DNA of 64,000 nucleotides from Ga0077555 sp041397775. GTDB taxonomy: Bacteria > Pseudomonadota > Alphaproteobacteria > Rhizobiales > Hyphomicrobiaceae. The first letter of the stretch is position 1; each line of letters starts with the position of its first letter. The notes under the pieces are model-generated. The model saw only the letters and a list, made by a program, of their open reading frames with translations. It was not told the origin of the DNA and ran no database searches. This document shows positions 8,002 through 16,729 of the stretch, one piece after another. A program made the position numbers and the translations under genes. The DNA is taken from NCBI GenBank assembly GCA_041397775.1, contig JAWKWB010000008.1, positions 267,963-331,962 of the forward strand. The letters are read 5' to 3'.

Positions 8002-9357
8002 TCAGCGGCGGCCACGCGAAGCACCGCGCAGCTTGGCCTTTTTGATGAGCCCTTCGTATTGGTGGGCGATCAGATGGCTTTGCACCTGCGCCACAGTGTC
8101 CATCGTAACGCTGACCGCGATCAGAAGCGACGTACCGCCGAAGTAGAACGGTACGGCCCAATAGGAGATCAAAATCTCCGGCAGCACGCATACGAAGGCC
8201 AGGTAGATGGCACCAACCACCGTCACGCGCGTCAGCACGTAGTCGATGTATTCGGCCGTCTTGGCGCCCGGACGGATGCCGGGAATGAAACCACCGTACT
8301 TGCGCAGATTGTCAGCAGTATCGGCCGGATTGACCACGACCGACGTGTAGAAGAACGCAAAGAACATGATCAGCAGGACGTAGGTCAGCAGATAGAGCGG
8401 CTGGCCACGCCCCAGCAGGGCGACGATGTTCGTCAGCCACTCCGGCCCGCCGCCCCCGGCCATGAAGCTCGCCGCCGTGATCGGCAGCAGCAGCAGCGAG
8501 GAGGCGAAGATCGGCGGAATGACGCCCGACGAGTTCAGCTTGAGCGGCAGGTGCGAGGCCTCGCCCTGGAACATCTTGTTGCCGACTTGTCGCTTGGGGT
8601 ACTGGATCAGCAGGCGTCGGACGGCGCGCTCCATGAAGACGATGGCGGCGACGGTCGCCAGCATCATCACCAGCAGGGTGATCAGCAGGAACGCCGAAAT
8701 GGCTCCCGTGCGGCCCAGCTCGAACAGGCCGGAGATGGCTCCAGGCAAACCGGCGACGATGCCGGCGAAGATGATCAGCGACGTGCCGTTGCCGACGCCG
8801 CGCTGCGTGATCTGCTCGCCCAGCCACATCAGGAACATGGTGCCGCCGACCAGCGTGATCACCGTGGAGATCCGGAAGAACCAGCCCGGATCGAACACGA
8901 CGGCGCCGGCCGAGCCACGCTGCCCCTCGAGTCCCAGCGCGATACCGTATGCCTGGAACGCGGCGAGAGCCACCGTCAGGTAGCGGGTGTACTGGTTGAT
9001 CTGCTTGCGGCCCTGCTCCCCCTCCTTCTTGAGGGCCTCCAGCTTGGGGGCGACCGACGTCATCAACTGCATGATGATCGACGCGGAGATGTAGGGCATG
9101 ATGTTGAGCGCGAAGATCGCCATACGCTCGATGGCACCGCCCGAGAAGAGATTGATCATGCCAAGGAGGCCCTTGGACGTGTTCTGAAAAATCTCGGCGA
9201 AGGCGGCCGGGTTGATGCCCGGCATGGGGATGAACGTACCGAGCCGGTAGACGAGCAGCGCCCCGAGGGTGAACCACAGTCGCCTCTTGAGATCCTCCGC
9301 CTTGGAGAAGGCGCCGAAGTTCAGGTTGGAGGCGAGTTGCTCTGCGGCGGAAACCAT
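8002..9357 (-). CDS. secY: Preprotein translocase subunit SecY
   Basis: A 451-residue SecY, the ten-helix channel of the Sec translocon in the inner membrane. The signature segments TLGALLVYRLGTFIPMPGI (TM1), GIMPYISASIIMQ-type TM2 and the cytoplasmic loop QYPKRQVGNKMFQG are clear. The C-terminus ends in a basic tail (KKAKLRGASRGRR). It lies between rplO and adk in the spc operon. Confidence 0.98.
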   Translation of the reverse strand: MVSAAEQLASNLNFGAFSKAEDLKRRLWFTLGALLVYRLGTFIPMPGINPAAFAEIFQNTSKGLLGMINLFSGGAIERMAIFALNIMPYISASIIMQLMTSVAPKLEALKKEGEQGRKQINQYTRYLTVALAAFQAYGIALGLEGQRGSAGAVVFDPGWFFRISTVITLVGGTMFLMWLGEQITQRGVGNGTSLIIFAGIVAGLPGAISGLFELGRTGAISAFLLITLLVMMLATVAAIVFMERAVRRLLIQYPKRQVGNKMFQGEASHLPLKLNSSGVIPPIFASSLLLLPITAASFMAGGGGPEWLTNIVALLGRGQPLYLLTYVLLIMFFAFFYTSVVVNPADTADNLRKYGGFIPGIRPGAKTAEYIDYVLTRVTVVGAIYLAFVCVLPEILISYWAVPFYFGGTSLLIAVSVTMDTVAQVQSHLIAHQYEGLIKKAKLRGASRGRR

Positions 9358-9512
9358 GGGCTGTCAGCTCCTGGGCGCCACGCCCGGCGCGGCCACCCGT
9401 TCAAGTCGGCGGATATCGTCGCGACAACCGTTTACACGCATGCGACGCGTGTTGAAAGACACCCGGCACCGAAGCCCGCCGGATAACCCCCGGCGGGACG
9501 TCTTCTGGTGTG

Positions 9513-10061
9513 TCAGTCGTCGCTGCCAGCGCGCTTCTTGACCGGCTTGCCCTTCTTGGCAGCCGTCTTGGCGCGTTTCTTCTCGTCGGCCTCGAGCACC
9601 TTGGGGACGATCAGCGTCAGCGAGCCGCCAGCCTTCTCGATGGCTTCCTTGGCGGTCGCCGTGGCATGGTTGACGACGAGCGTCAACTTCGCCGTCAGCT
9701 CACCGTTGCCCAGCACGCGGATGCCGTCCAACTCGCGGCGGACGAGACCGGCTGCCTTGAGCGCGGCGACGTCGATCGTCTTGCCGGCATCGAGCCGGCC
9801 GGCGTCGACGGCAGCCTGCAGATCGGCCAGGCCGATTTCGTTGAAGGACTTGCGCGACAGCGGGTTGAAGCCACGCTTCGGCAGGCGGCGATGGAGCGGC
9901 ATCTGGCCGCCCTCGAAGCCGCCGAGACGCACGCCCGAGCGCGCGGTCTGGCCCTTGCCACCGCGGCCGCCCATCTTGCCGACGCCCGAGCCGATGCCGC
10001 GGCCGATGCGCACGCGCGATTTATTCGCGCCCGGATTGTCCTTGATGTCATTGAGCCGCAT
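9513..10061 (-). CDS. rplO: 50S ribosomal protein L15
   Basis: A 182-residue L15, longer than E. coli L15 (144) because of a C-terminal Lys/Ala-rich extension (KKRAKTAAKKGKPVKKR). The start MRLNDIKDNPGANKSRVRIG at 10061 is the family N-terminus; the glycine-rich GRGIGSGVGKMGGRGGKGQ follows. Located between rpmD and secY; the 155-bp gap to secY holds no gene. Confidence 0.97.
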   Translation of the reverse strand: MRLNDIKDNPGANKSRVRIGRGIGSGVGKMGGRGGKGQTARSGVRLGGFEGGQMPLHRRLPKRGFNPLSRKSFNEIGLADLQAAVDAGRLDAGKTIDVAALKAAGLVRRELDGIRVLGNGELTAKLTLVVNHATATAKEAIEKAGGSLTLIVPKVLEADEKKRAKTAAKKGKPVKKRAGSDD

Positions 10062-10233
10062 CGGTCTCACGCTCCTATTGGTCGTCCTTGGTGCAGTGCA
10101 ATAGCGCTCGTCAGTCGAGCGCGTGGACACCACAAAATCTCAGTCTAACACGCATTGCGCCCGCAGCAGGGTGGAATTCCCCACCGAGGGCCGACGTGCA
10201 GCGCGACGGGGATCCCCCCGCGCGCCGAAGCCC

Positions 10234-10425
10234 TCAGGCCTTCTCCTCGACGATGCGGACCAGATGGCTCACCTTCGCCACCATGCCCCGGACGTCGGGC
10301 GTATCGACAAGCGTGCGCCGGCGGTTGATCTTGTTCAGACCCAACCCCTTCAGCGTCGCCGTCTGAACCTCTGGCCGGCGGGCCGCGCTGCGAAACTGCT
10401 CAACCGTAATCGTCTTGCCAGCCAT
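10234..10425 (-). CDS. rpmD: 50S ribosomal protein L30
   Basis: A 63-residue L30. The family core ATLKGLGLNKINRRRTLVDT and the segment VRGMVAKVSHLVRI identify it. It lies 56 bp downstream of rpsE, before rplO, which is the standard spc order. Confidence 0.97.
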   Translation of the reverse strand: MAGKTITVEQFRSAARRPEVQTATLKGLGLNKINRRRTLVDTPDVRGMVAKVSHLVRIVEEKA

Positions 10426-10481
10426 TTCAGCTCACCTCGTTTGGGGCAGGGCCGGCGCTCACGCCGGCCGCACGCCCGTCG

Positions 10482-11060
10482 TTATGCGGATTCCTGGACA
10501 GCTTCACCAGCATCGCCAGCCTGGTCGCGGCGGCGCGAGACGATCTCGGAGACCTTCTTGCTGCGGCGAGCGGCGACGGCGCGCGGGTTTTCCTGAGCCT
10601 TGAGGGCATTCACGGTGGCCCGCACCATGTTGTAGGGGTTCGACGTGCCGAGCGACTTGGCGACGACGTCGCGGACCCCCAGCATCTCGAACACGGCGCG
10701 CATCGGACCGCCGGCGATGATACCGGTGCCCGGAGGTGCTGCACGCAGCACGACCTTGCCGGCGCCGTGATGGCCCGTGCTGTCATGATGCAGCGTACGC
10801 TTGTCGCGCATCGGCACGCGGACCAGTGCACGCTTGGCCGCCTCGGTCGCCTTGCGGATCGCCTCGGGAACCTCGCGTGCCTTGCCGTGACCGAAGCCGA
10901 CCTGCCCCTGCTGGTCGCCGACCACAACGAGCGCGGCAAAGCCGAAGCGCTTGCCGCCCTTCACCACCTTCGCCACGCGGTTGAGCGCGACCAGCTTGTC
11001 GGCGAACTCCGACTTGCGGTCGTCGTCCCGGTCACGATCTCTCGACGGATTGCGTGCCAC
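10482..11060 (-). CDS. rpsE: 30S ribosomal protein S5
   Basis: A 192-residue S5, part of the mRNA entry channel and a fidelity determinant. It shows the double-stranded RNA-binding-like N-terminal domain (NRVAKVVKGGKRFGFAALVV) and the C-terminal domain with GIIAGGPMRAVFEMLG. It starts at a GTG (11060) with AGGA upstream. About 20 charged residues at each end extend beyond the E. coli protein, as is common in alphaproteobacteria. Confidence 0.98.
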   Translation of the reverse strand: MARNPSRDRDRDDDRKSEFADKLVALNRVAKVVKGGKRFGFAALVVVGDQQGQVGFGHGKAREVPEAIRKATEAAKRALVRVPMRDKRTLHHDSTGHHGAGKVVLRAAPPGTGIIAGGPMRAVFEMLGVRDVVAKSLGTSNPYNMVRATVNALKAQENPRAVAARRSKKVSEIVSRRRDQAGDAGEAVQESA

Positions 11061-11078
11061 AGGTCTCGTCCTTTCGAA

Positions 11079-11441
11079 TTAGAAGCTCAGGCCGCCCTCG
11101 CGAGCGGCATCAGCGAGCGCCTTCACGCGCCCGTGGAACATATAGCCGCCACGGTCGAACACGACCGTGCTCACGCCCGCCTTCACGGCGCGCTCGGCGA
11201 CCAGCTTGCCGACTTCGACGGCGGCGTCCTTGTTGGCACCGTTCTTGAGCTTGCCCTTAAGCTCGCGATCCATGGAGGATGCCTGGGCAAGCGTCACGCC
11301 ACGCGCGTCGTCGATGACTTGCGCGTAGATGTGCAACGAGGAGCGGAACACGGACAGCCGAGGACGGCCGCCGGCCACCTTCTTGAGCTGGCGACGCACC
11401 CGCTGTGTGCGCCGCTGGAAGTTCTTGTCGTGCGCGCTCAT
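11079..11441 (-). CDS. rplR: 50S ribosomal protein L18
   Basis: A 120-residue L18, the 5S rRNA-binding protein. RPRLSVFRSSLHIYAQVIDD and the C-terminal FDRGGYMFHGRVKALADAAR are diagnostic. ATG at 11441 gives the normal length; the longer open frame upstream overlaps rplF and is not real. It starts 11 bp after rplF. Confidence 0.98.
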   Translation of the reverse strand: MSAHDKNFQRRTQRVRRQLKKVAGGRPRLSVFRSSLHIYAQVIDDARGVTLAQASSMDRELKGKLKNGANKDAAVEVGKLVAERAVKAGVSTVVFDRGGYMFHGRVKALADAAREGGLSF

Positions 11442-11452
11442 GGGTATGGCCC

Positions 11453-11995
11453 TTACTTCTTCTTGCCTTCCTTGCGCAGGATGAACTCGCCTTGATAGCG
11501 GACACCCTTGCCCTGGTACGGCTCTGGCTTGCGGTAGGCGCGCAGCTCTGCTGCGACCTGGCCGACCTTCTGCTTGTCGATCCCCGCGATGCGGACGATC
11601 GTATCCTTCTTCGGTCCGTCGAGCGTGATCGTGATGCCCTCGGGGATCGAATAGATGATGTCGTGGCTGAAGCCGAGCGAAAGCTGAAGGTCCTTGCCCT
11701 TCATGCCCGCACGGAAGCCGACGCCGTGGATCTCGAGAGACTGCTGGTAGCCGTCGACGACACCCTTGATCTGGTTCTCGATCAGCGTGCGCGAGAGACC
11801 CCACTTGGAGCGGGCGCTCTGCGTCATCTCACGCGGCGCGACCGCAATGCCAGCTTCCGTCTTCTCGACCTTGATCTCTTCGGAAACGACAAGAGAAAGC
11901 TCGCCCTTGGGGCCCTTTACCTTGACTTCCTGACCAGAGATGGTCGCTTGCACGTTGGCTGGCACCGGAACCGGTTTCTTGCCGATGCGCGACAT
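11453..11995 (-). CDS. rplF: 50S ribosomal protein L6
   Basis: A 180-residue L6, located at the base of the L7/L12 stalk near the sarcin-ricin loop. It starts MSRIGKKPVPVP at 11995; the C-terminal signature RKPEPYQGKGVRYQGE is intact and the protein ends KEGKKK. The 108-bp gap to rpsH contains a perfect stem (8 bp, 12023-12041) with no T-run. Confidence 0.98.
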   Translation of the reverse strand: MSRIGKKPVPVPANVQATISGQEVKVKGPKGELSLVVSEEIKVEKTEAGIAVAPREMTQSARSKWGLSRTLIENQIKGVVDGYQQSLEIHGVGFRAGMKGKDLQLSLGFSHDIIYSIPEGITITLDGPKKDTIVRIAGIDKQKVGQVAAELRAYRKPEPYQGKGVRYQGEFILRKEGKKK

Positions 11996-12103
11996 CGCTC
12001 CTCCTCGCCTCACCGTCTCGAGGCGGTCCCGCCGGGACCGCGTTTATCACATATCGTTCTGTTTTACGGCCAGCCCGGCGTCGAACCGCCGGGCTTTCAC
12101 GCA

Positions 12104-12502
12104 TCAGAACACGCTGCAAAGCACTTCGCCGCCGACCTTCTCCTCACGTGCCCGCGTATCGGACATGACGCCCTTCGGCGTGGAGAGGATCGCAACGCCC
12201 AGGCCGTTCGCCACGGTCGGGATGTCACGGAGCGGTGCGTAGACGCGACGGCCAGGCTTGGAGACGCGCGCAATCTCGCGAATCGCCGGCTGGCCGTTCG
12301 TATACTTGAGTTCGATCTCGAGCTCGCTGAGGCCCGTCTTGTGATCGACGCGCGTATAGCCGCGGATATACCCTTCCTCGGCCAGAACGTCGAGCACCCG
12401 CGCACGCAGGTTGGATGCGGGCGTCACGACCTTGGGCCGGCGCCGCGTCTGCGCGTTGCGGATGCGGGTCAGCATGTCGCCGAGCGGATCGTTAGTCGCC
12501 AT
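12104..12502 (-). CDS. rpsH: 30S ribosomal protein S8
   Basis: A 132-residue S8, which binds helix 21 of 16S rRNA and is the spc-operon repressor in enterobacteria. MATNDPLGDMLTRIRNAQ and the C-terminal ILSTPKGVMSDTRAREEKVG with GEVLCSVF are typical. It begins 12 bp after rpsN. Confidence 0.98.
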   Translation of the reverse strand: MATNDPLGDMLTRIRNAQTRRRPKVVTPASNLRARVLDVLAEEGYIRGYTRVDHKTGLSELEIELKYTNGQPAIREIARVSKPGRRVYAPLRDIPTVANGLGVAILSTPKGVMSDTRAREEKVGGEVLCSVF

Positions 12503-12514
12503 GCTCGTATCTCC

Positions 12515-12820
12515 TTACCAGCTCGACTTGACCATGCCCGGGATCAGGCCCAGGCTCGCCATCTCGCGCAGTTGGTTGCGGCACAGCCGAAGCTTGCGGT
12601 AGTAGCCGCGCGAGCGTCCCGTGACCTCGCAGCGATTACGGATGCGCGTCTTCGACGAATTACGCGGCAGGGACGCCAGCTTCAGATGCGCCTGGAAGCG
12701 CACTTCGGGCGGCTGCTGCTTGTCCATCGCGATCTCTTTGAGCTTCTCGCGGCGCTCGGCGAACTGGGTGACCAGCCGGCGGCGGCGATTGTTCTTTTCG
12801 ATCGAGCTCTTCTTGGCCAT
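12515..12820 (-). CDS. rpsN: 30S ribosomal protein S14 (zinc-independent form)
   Basis: A 101-residue S14 of the long type. It has no CxxC zinc ribbon; the conserved end RNRCEVTGRSRGYYRKLRLC is followed by REMASLGLIPGM. The start MAKKSSIEKN at 12820 is preferred over an in-frame start four codons earlier. Located between rplE and rpsH. Confidence 0.98.
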   Translation of the reverse strand: MAKKSSIEKNNRRRRLVTQFAERREKLKEIAMDKQQPPEVRFQAHLKLASLPRNSSKTRIRNRCEVTGRSRGYYRKLRLCRNQLREMASLGLIPGMVKSSW

Positions 12821-12864
12821 CAGGTCCTCCAAGACCCAGAAAACTTAGGCTGCATCGGCGCCTG

Positions 12865-13530
12865 TCAGGTACGGAACGGAAAGTTGAAGCCGCGCAGAAG
12901 CTCGCGCGCCTCGTCGTCCGTCTGGGCCGTGGTGCAGACGATCACGTCCATGCCACGCACCTCGTCGATCTTGTCGTAGTCGATCTCGGGGAACACGGTG
13001 TGCTCCTTGAGGCCGAGTGCGAAGTTACCGCGACCGTCGAAGCTCTTCGCGTTCAGGCCCCGGAAGTCCTTGACGCGCGGCAGCGCGATGGTGACCAGGC
13101 GGTCGAGAAACTCGTACATCCGGTCGCCGCGCAGCGTCACCTTGGCGCCGATTGCCATGTTCTCGCGCACCTTGAAGGTCGCGATCGACTGGCGGGCCCG
13201 CGTGATCACCGGACGCTGACCGGCGATCAGAGCCAGATCGCCGGCGGCATTGTCCACCTTCTTGCGATCGGACACGGCCTCGCCGACGCCCATGTTGATG
13301 ACGATCTTCTCCAGACGCGGGATCTGCATCTGGTTCTTGTATTCGAATTTCTTCGTCAGGGCTTCGCGCACCACCTTTTCGTAGTGCTGCTTCATGCGCG
13401 GCTTGTAGTCGGCCGGGCGCGGGGCTGCGGCAGCTTTCGCCTTCACCTCGCCCTTGGCTGCACCCTTCGCGCCGCCCTTGGCTTCGCGGGCCGGCTTCCC
13501 GGCGCCTTTCGCCTTGTCTTTCTCGGCCAT
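12865..13530 (-). CDS. rplE: 50S ribosomal protein L5 with a Lys/Ala-rich N-terminal extension
   Basis: A 221-residue L5 that binds 5S rRNA with L18. The normal domain begins at about residue 43 (YKPRMKQHYEKVVREALTKK) and includes IPRLEKIVINMGVGEA and the C-terminal MDVIVCTTAQTDDEARELL. The first ~42 residues are a low-complexity Lys/Ala/Gly tail not found in the usual 179-187-residue protein. The ATG at 13530 lies 3 bp downstream of the rplX stop, so the extension may be real rather than a start-site error. Confidence 0.96.
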   Translation of the reverse strand: MAEKDKAKGAGKPAREAKGGAKGAAKGEVKAKAAAAPRPADYKPRMKQHYEKVVREALTKKFEYKNQMQIPRLEKIVINMGVGEAVSDRKKVDNAAGDLALIAGQRPVITRARQSIATFKVRENMAIGAKVTLRGDRMYEFLDRLVTIALPRVKDFRGLNAKSFDGRGNFALGLKEHTVFPEIDYDKIDEVRGMDVIVCTTAQTDDEARELLRGFNFPFRT

Positions 13531-13533
13531 GGC

Positions 13534-13860
13534 TTACTTCTTCTCCGGAATGATCTCGCCCGAGCGCTTGGCGAAGCGAACCTTCTTGCCGTCGGCGAGC
13601 GTCTTGAAACCGACGCGGGTCGGCTTGCCGTCCTTGGGATCCTCGACCGCCAGGTTCGAGAGCTGGATGGCGGCTTCCTTGGAAATGATGCCGCCTTCCG
13701 CTGTCTGGGTCTGGCGCTGGTGACGACGCACCATGTTCACGCCACGCACGACAGCGCGGTCTTCCTTCGGACGAACCTCGATCACCTCACCGTGCTTGCC
13801 CTTGTCGCGGCCAGCCAGGACGATGACGTGATCGCCTTTCTTGATCTTCTGCGACGACAT
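13534..13860 (-). CDS. rplX: 50S ribosomal protein L24
   Basis: A 108-residue L24 with a KOW motif at the N-terminus (IKKGDHVIVLAGRDKGKHGE), an assembly initiator at the exit of the peptide tunnel. VRGVNMVRRHQRQT and the EAAIQLSNLAVEDP block are conserved. Its ATG overlaps the rplN stop by one base (TGATG), so it is translationally coupled. Confidence 0.98.
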   Translation of the reverse strand: MSSQKIKKGDHVIVLAGRDKGKHGEVIEVRPKEDRAVVRGVNMVRRHQRQTQTAEGGIISKEAAIQLSNLAVEDPKDGKPTRVGFKTLADGKKVRFAKRSGEIIPEKK

Positions 13861-14228
13861 CAGAGCACCTCGGGCGCCAAAGACATGATTTTCACGTGCT
13901 TGCGTGCACGCAGCTCGCGCGTAACCGGCCCGAAGATACGGGTGCCGACCGGCTCGCCCTGGTTGTTCACCAGAACGGCGGCGTTGCGGTCGAAGCGGAT
14001 CAGGGAGCCGTCGGCGCGACGCACACCCTTGGCGGTGCGAACGATCACGGCCTTCATCACCTGGCCCTTCTTCACGCGGCCACGCGGGATCGCCTCCTTC
14101 ACCGAAACGACGATCGTATCGCCGACGGTCGCGTACTTACGCTTGGAGCCGCCCAGAACCTTGATGCACTGAACCCGACGGGCGCCCGAATTGTCGGCAA
14201 CCTCGAGGTTCGTCTCCATTTGGATCAT
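13860..14228 (-). CDS. rplN: 50S ribosomal protein L14
   Basis: A 122-residue L14, a beta-barrel protein at the subunit interface. It starts MIQMETNLEVADNSGARRV and carries KVLGGSKRKYATVGD and the C-terminal IFGPVTRELR. Length and sequence are fully standard. It lies 106 bp after rpsQ. Confidence 0.98.
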   Translation of the reverse strand: MIQMETNLEVADNSGARRVQCIKVLGGSKRKYATVGDTIVVSVKEAIPRGRVKKGQVMKAVIVRTAKGVRRADGSLIRFDRNAAVLVNNQGEPVGTRIFGPVTRELRARKHVKIMSLAPEVL

Positions 14229-14334
14229 CGGTCGATCCTCGCCTCATCTGCAGAAGCCCGGTGCACGGGCCCGATCCCAGTATCGCGAAGCGATCGGGCC
14301 ATCGGGGCCACCACGCTCCTCATTCAGTCCCGCT

Positions 14335-14571
14335 TCAAGCGGGCTCTTTCATTACGGCCCAGCGCTTGGAGCGCGAGATCGGCCGGCATTCCTCGATCCA
14401 CACCTTGTCACCGGTCTTGAACCGGTTCTCTTCGTCGTGGGCGTGGTACTTCTTCGACCGCCGAACCGTCTTCTTGAACAGCGGGTGGGTGAAGCGACGC
14501 TCGACCTCGACCACGACAGTCTTGTCGTTCTTGTCGGAGACGACGACGCCTTGCAAAATACGCTTTGGCAT
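14335..14571 (-). CDS. rpsQ: 30S ribosomal protein S17
   Basis: A 78-residue S17 with an OB fold. MPKRILQGVVVSDKNDKTVV and the HDEENRFKTGDKVWIEECRP block are diagnostic. It follows rpmC by 16 bp. Confidence 0.98.
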   Translation of the reverse strand: MPKRILQGVVVSDKNDKTVVVEVERRFTHPLFKKTVRRSKKYHAHDEENRFKTGDKVWIEECRPISRSKRWAVMKEPA

Positions 14572-14587
14572 TTTCGATCAGTGCTCC

Positions 14588-14800
14588 TCAGCCCTTGGCC
14601 GCAGCGGCCGCGCCGCGCTTCTGACGCGAGATCGTGAGGACACGCGCGATATCGCGGCGCACCTCGCGGACCCGGGCCGTGTTCTCGAGCTGTCCAGAGG
14701 CCCTCTGGAAGCGCAGGTTGAACTGTTCCTTCTTCAGCTTGACGAGTTCCTCGTCCAGCTGATCGACCGTCATGGTCTTGAAATTCTCTGCCGTTGCCAT
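14588..14800 (-). CDS. rpmC: 50S ribosomal protein L29
   Basis: A 70-residue L29, a two-helix protein at the tunnel exit that forms part of the SRP and trigger-factor docking site. KKEQFNLRFQRASGQLENT is the family signature. It follows rplP after 16 bp. Confidence 0.97.
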   Translation of the reverse strand: MATAENFKTMTVDQLDEELVKLKKEQFNLRFQRASGQLENTARVREVRRDIARVLTISRQKRGAAAAAKG

Positions 14801-14816
14801 GGCTACGACCGGCTCC

Positions 14817-15227
14817 CTACAGAATTCGCTTCACGATGCGGGTCTTGATCGGCAGCTTCGCAGCGCCGAGCTCCAGCGCTTCGCGTGCGATCTGATCCGT
14901 CACACCGTCCAGCTCGAACATGATCCGGCCGGGCTTGACGCGCGCCACCCAGAGCTCAGGCGAACCCTTGCCCGAACCCATGCGCACTTCGGCCGGCTTC
15001 TTCGACACGGGAAGATCCGGGAAGATCCTGATCCACACGCGGCCGGCGCGCTTCATGTGGCGCGTGATGGCACGACGGGCGGCCTCGATCTGGCGCGCGG
15101 TGAGCCGCTCGGGCTCGACGGCCTTGAGGCCATGCGAACCGAACGTCAGCAACGTGCCGCCCTTGGCCGCACCGTGGATGCGACCCTTGAAGGCCTTCCG
15201 GAATTTCGTCCGCTTTGGTTGCAGCAT
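14817..15227 (-). CDS. rplP: 50S ribosomal protein L16
   Basis: A 136-residue L16, which organises the A-site region of 23S rRNA. It begins MLQPKRTKFRKAFKGRIHG and includes RIFPDLPVSKKPAEVRMGSG with KGSPELWVA. Standard length; 23 bp after rpsC. Confidence 0.98.
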   Translation of the reverse strand: MLQPKRTKFRKAFKGRIHGAAKGGTLLTFGSHGLKAVEPERLTARQIEAARRAITRHMKRAGRVWIRIFPDLPVSKKPAEVRMGSGKGSPELWVARVKPGRIMFELDGVTDQIAREALELGAAKLPIKTRIVKRIL

Positions 15228-15250
15228 GGAGCTAAATCCCTTTCACGGTC

Positions 15251-16012
15251 TCAAGAGCGGTCCTGGCGCGAACCACGGTCACCGCGATCGCCGCGATCAC
15301 CCCGGTCGCCATCACGACGCGGACGGCCCGGACCGGGCGCATCCTGCGCCTCGCTGGCGCGGCGCTCGGAGGCCATGGGGTCGTGCTCCATGATCTCGCC
15401 CTTGAAGATCCAAACTTTGATGCCGATCGTGCCGTAGGCCGTCTGCGCGACGCCGTAGCCGAAATCGATGTCGGCGCGCAGCGTGTGCAACGGCACGCGA
15501 CCTTCACGATACCACTCGAGGCGTGCGATCTCGGCGCCGCCGAGGCGGCCCGACACGTTGATACGGATGCCGAGAGCACCAAGGCGCAGAGCCGACTGCA
15601 CGGCGCGCTTCATGGCGCGACGGAAGGCGACGCGGCGCTCGAGCTGCTGGGCGATCGTCTCGGCTACCAGCGTGGCGTCGATCTCGGGCTTGCGAACCTC
15701 GACGATGTTGAGGTGCACTTCCGACGACGTCAGCTTGGCCAGCTCGCTGCGCAGCTTCTCGATGTCGGCGCCCTTCTTGCCGATCAGGATGCCGGGGCGG
15801 GCAGAGTGAACGGTCACCCGGCACTTGCGGTGCGGACGCTCGATCACGACCTTGGCGATGCCGGCCTGGCGCTGCTGCGCCATGATGTGCCGGCGGATCG
15901 CCATGTCCTCATGCAGGAGCTTGCCGTAGTCCGAGCGGCCGGCGAACCAGCGGCTGTCCCACGTGCGGTTGATGCCGAGGCGAAGCCCGACAGGGTTTAC
16001 TTTGTGGCCCAT
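15251..16012 (-). CDS. rpsC: 30S ribosomal protein S3 with a GDR-repeat tail
   Basis: A 253-residue S3. The KH type II domain is intact (GILIGKKGADIEKLR), as is the C-terminal domain (LHTLRADIDFGYGVAQTAYG). The final ~30 residues are an Arg/Asp/Gly tail containing four consecutive GDR units, longer than E. coli S3 (233); such charged tails are frequent in alphaproteobacteria but variable. Its ATG overlaps the rplV stop by one base, so translation is coupled. Confidence 0.97.
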   Translation of the reverse strand: MGHKVNPVGLRLGINRTWDSRWFAGRSDYGKLLHEDMAIRRHIMAQQRQAGIAKVVIERPHRKCRVTVHSARPGILIGKKGADIEKLRSELAKLTSSEVHLNIVEVRKPEIDATLVAETIAQQLERRVAFRRAMKRAVQSALRLGALGIRINVSGRLGGAEIARLEWYREGRVPLHTLRADIDFGYGVAQTAYGTIGIKVWIFKGEIMEHDPMASERRASEAQDAPGPGRPRRDGDRGDRGDRGDRGSRQDRS

Positions 16013-16419
16013 CAGTTCTGCTCCTCTGCCGCCGCCTCGTCCGCCTTGGCGGCAACTTCGCGCACGATGACCGTGATCTCGGAGAACGGCTTCAGCACCC
16101 GGGCGCCGCGACCGCGGCCGCGGGCATGGAAGCGCTTCATCACCATGTTCTTGCCGACCCACGCCTCGGCAACGATCAGGTCGTTGACGTCGAGGCCGTG
16201 ATTGTTTTCCGCGTTCGCGACCGCGCTCATGACGCACTTGCGCACGTCACCGGCGATCCGCTTGCGCGAGAACTCGAGCTCGGCGATGGCCTGGTCGACC
16301 TTCTTGCCGCGGATCAACTGCGCCACGAGATTGAGCTTCTGCGGCGAGATGCGCAGATTGCGGGTGACCGCCTTCGCCTCGTTCTCAGCCTGGCGCCGTT
16401 CGTTCTTTTCCTTGCCCAT
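16012..16419 (-). CDS. rplV: 50S ribosomal protein L22
   Basis: A 135-residue L22, whose extended beta-hairpin lines the peptide exit tunnel. NLRISPQKLNLVAQLIRGK and the hairpin region MKRFHARGRGRGARVLKPFS are conserved. The start at 16419 (MGKEKNERRQ) is chosen because the longer frame overlaps rpsS. It is 1 bp after rpsS and overlaps rpsC by one base. Confidence 0.97.
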   Translation of the reverse strand: MGKEKNERRQAENEAKAVTRNLRISPQKLNLVAQLIRGKKVDQAIAELEFSRKRIAGDVRKCVMSAVANAENNHGLDVNDLIVAEAWVGKNMVMKRFHARGRGRGARVLKPFSEITVIVREVAAKADEAAAEEQN

Positions 16420-16420
16420 C

Positions 16421-16702
16421 TTACTTTCCCCTCGCGGCCTTCTTGTCGCCGCTGTGGCCATGGAACGCGCGCGTCGGCGCGAACTCGCCGAACTTGTGGC
16501 CGACCATGTCCTCGCTCACGGAGACGGGGATGTGCTTGTGACCGTTGTAGACGCCGAACGTCATGCCGACGAACTGCGGCAGGATGGTCGACCGGCGCGA
16601 CCAGATCCGGATGATCTCGTTACGTCCAGACGCCCTGACCTTCTCCGCCTTTCGCAAGACGTAGCCGTCGACGAACGGACCTTTCCAAACCGAGCGTGCC
16701 AT
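16421..16702 (-). CDS. rpsS: 30S ribosomal protein S19
   Basis: A 93-residue S19 of the 30S head. MARSVWKGPFVDGYVLRKAE, IIRIWSRRSTILPQFVGMTF and the VGHKFGEFAPTRAFHGH end are all typical. Located between rplB and rplV in the S10 operon. Confidence 0.98.
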   Translation of the reverse strand: MARSVWKGPFVDGYVLRKAEKVRASGRNEIIRIWSRRSTILPQFVGMTFGVYNGHKHIPVSVSEDMVGHKFGEFAPTRAFHGHSGDKKAARGK

Positions 16703-16729
16703 TCTCTTGCTCCCTCAGCGTCCGCTGAC

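Noticed and set aside
15270..15330. Possible CRISPR or short tandem DNA array in the S3 tail
   Set aside because: The periodicity is 9 bp and explained by GDR codons inside rpsC; there are no spacers.
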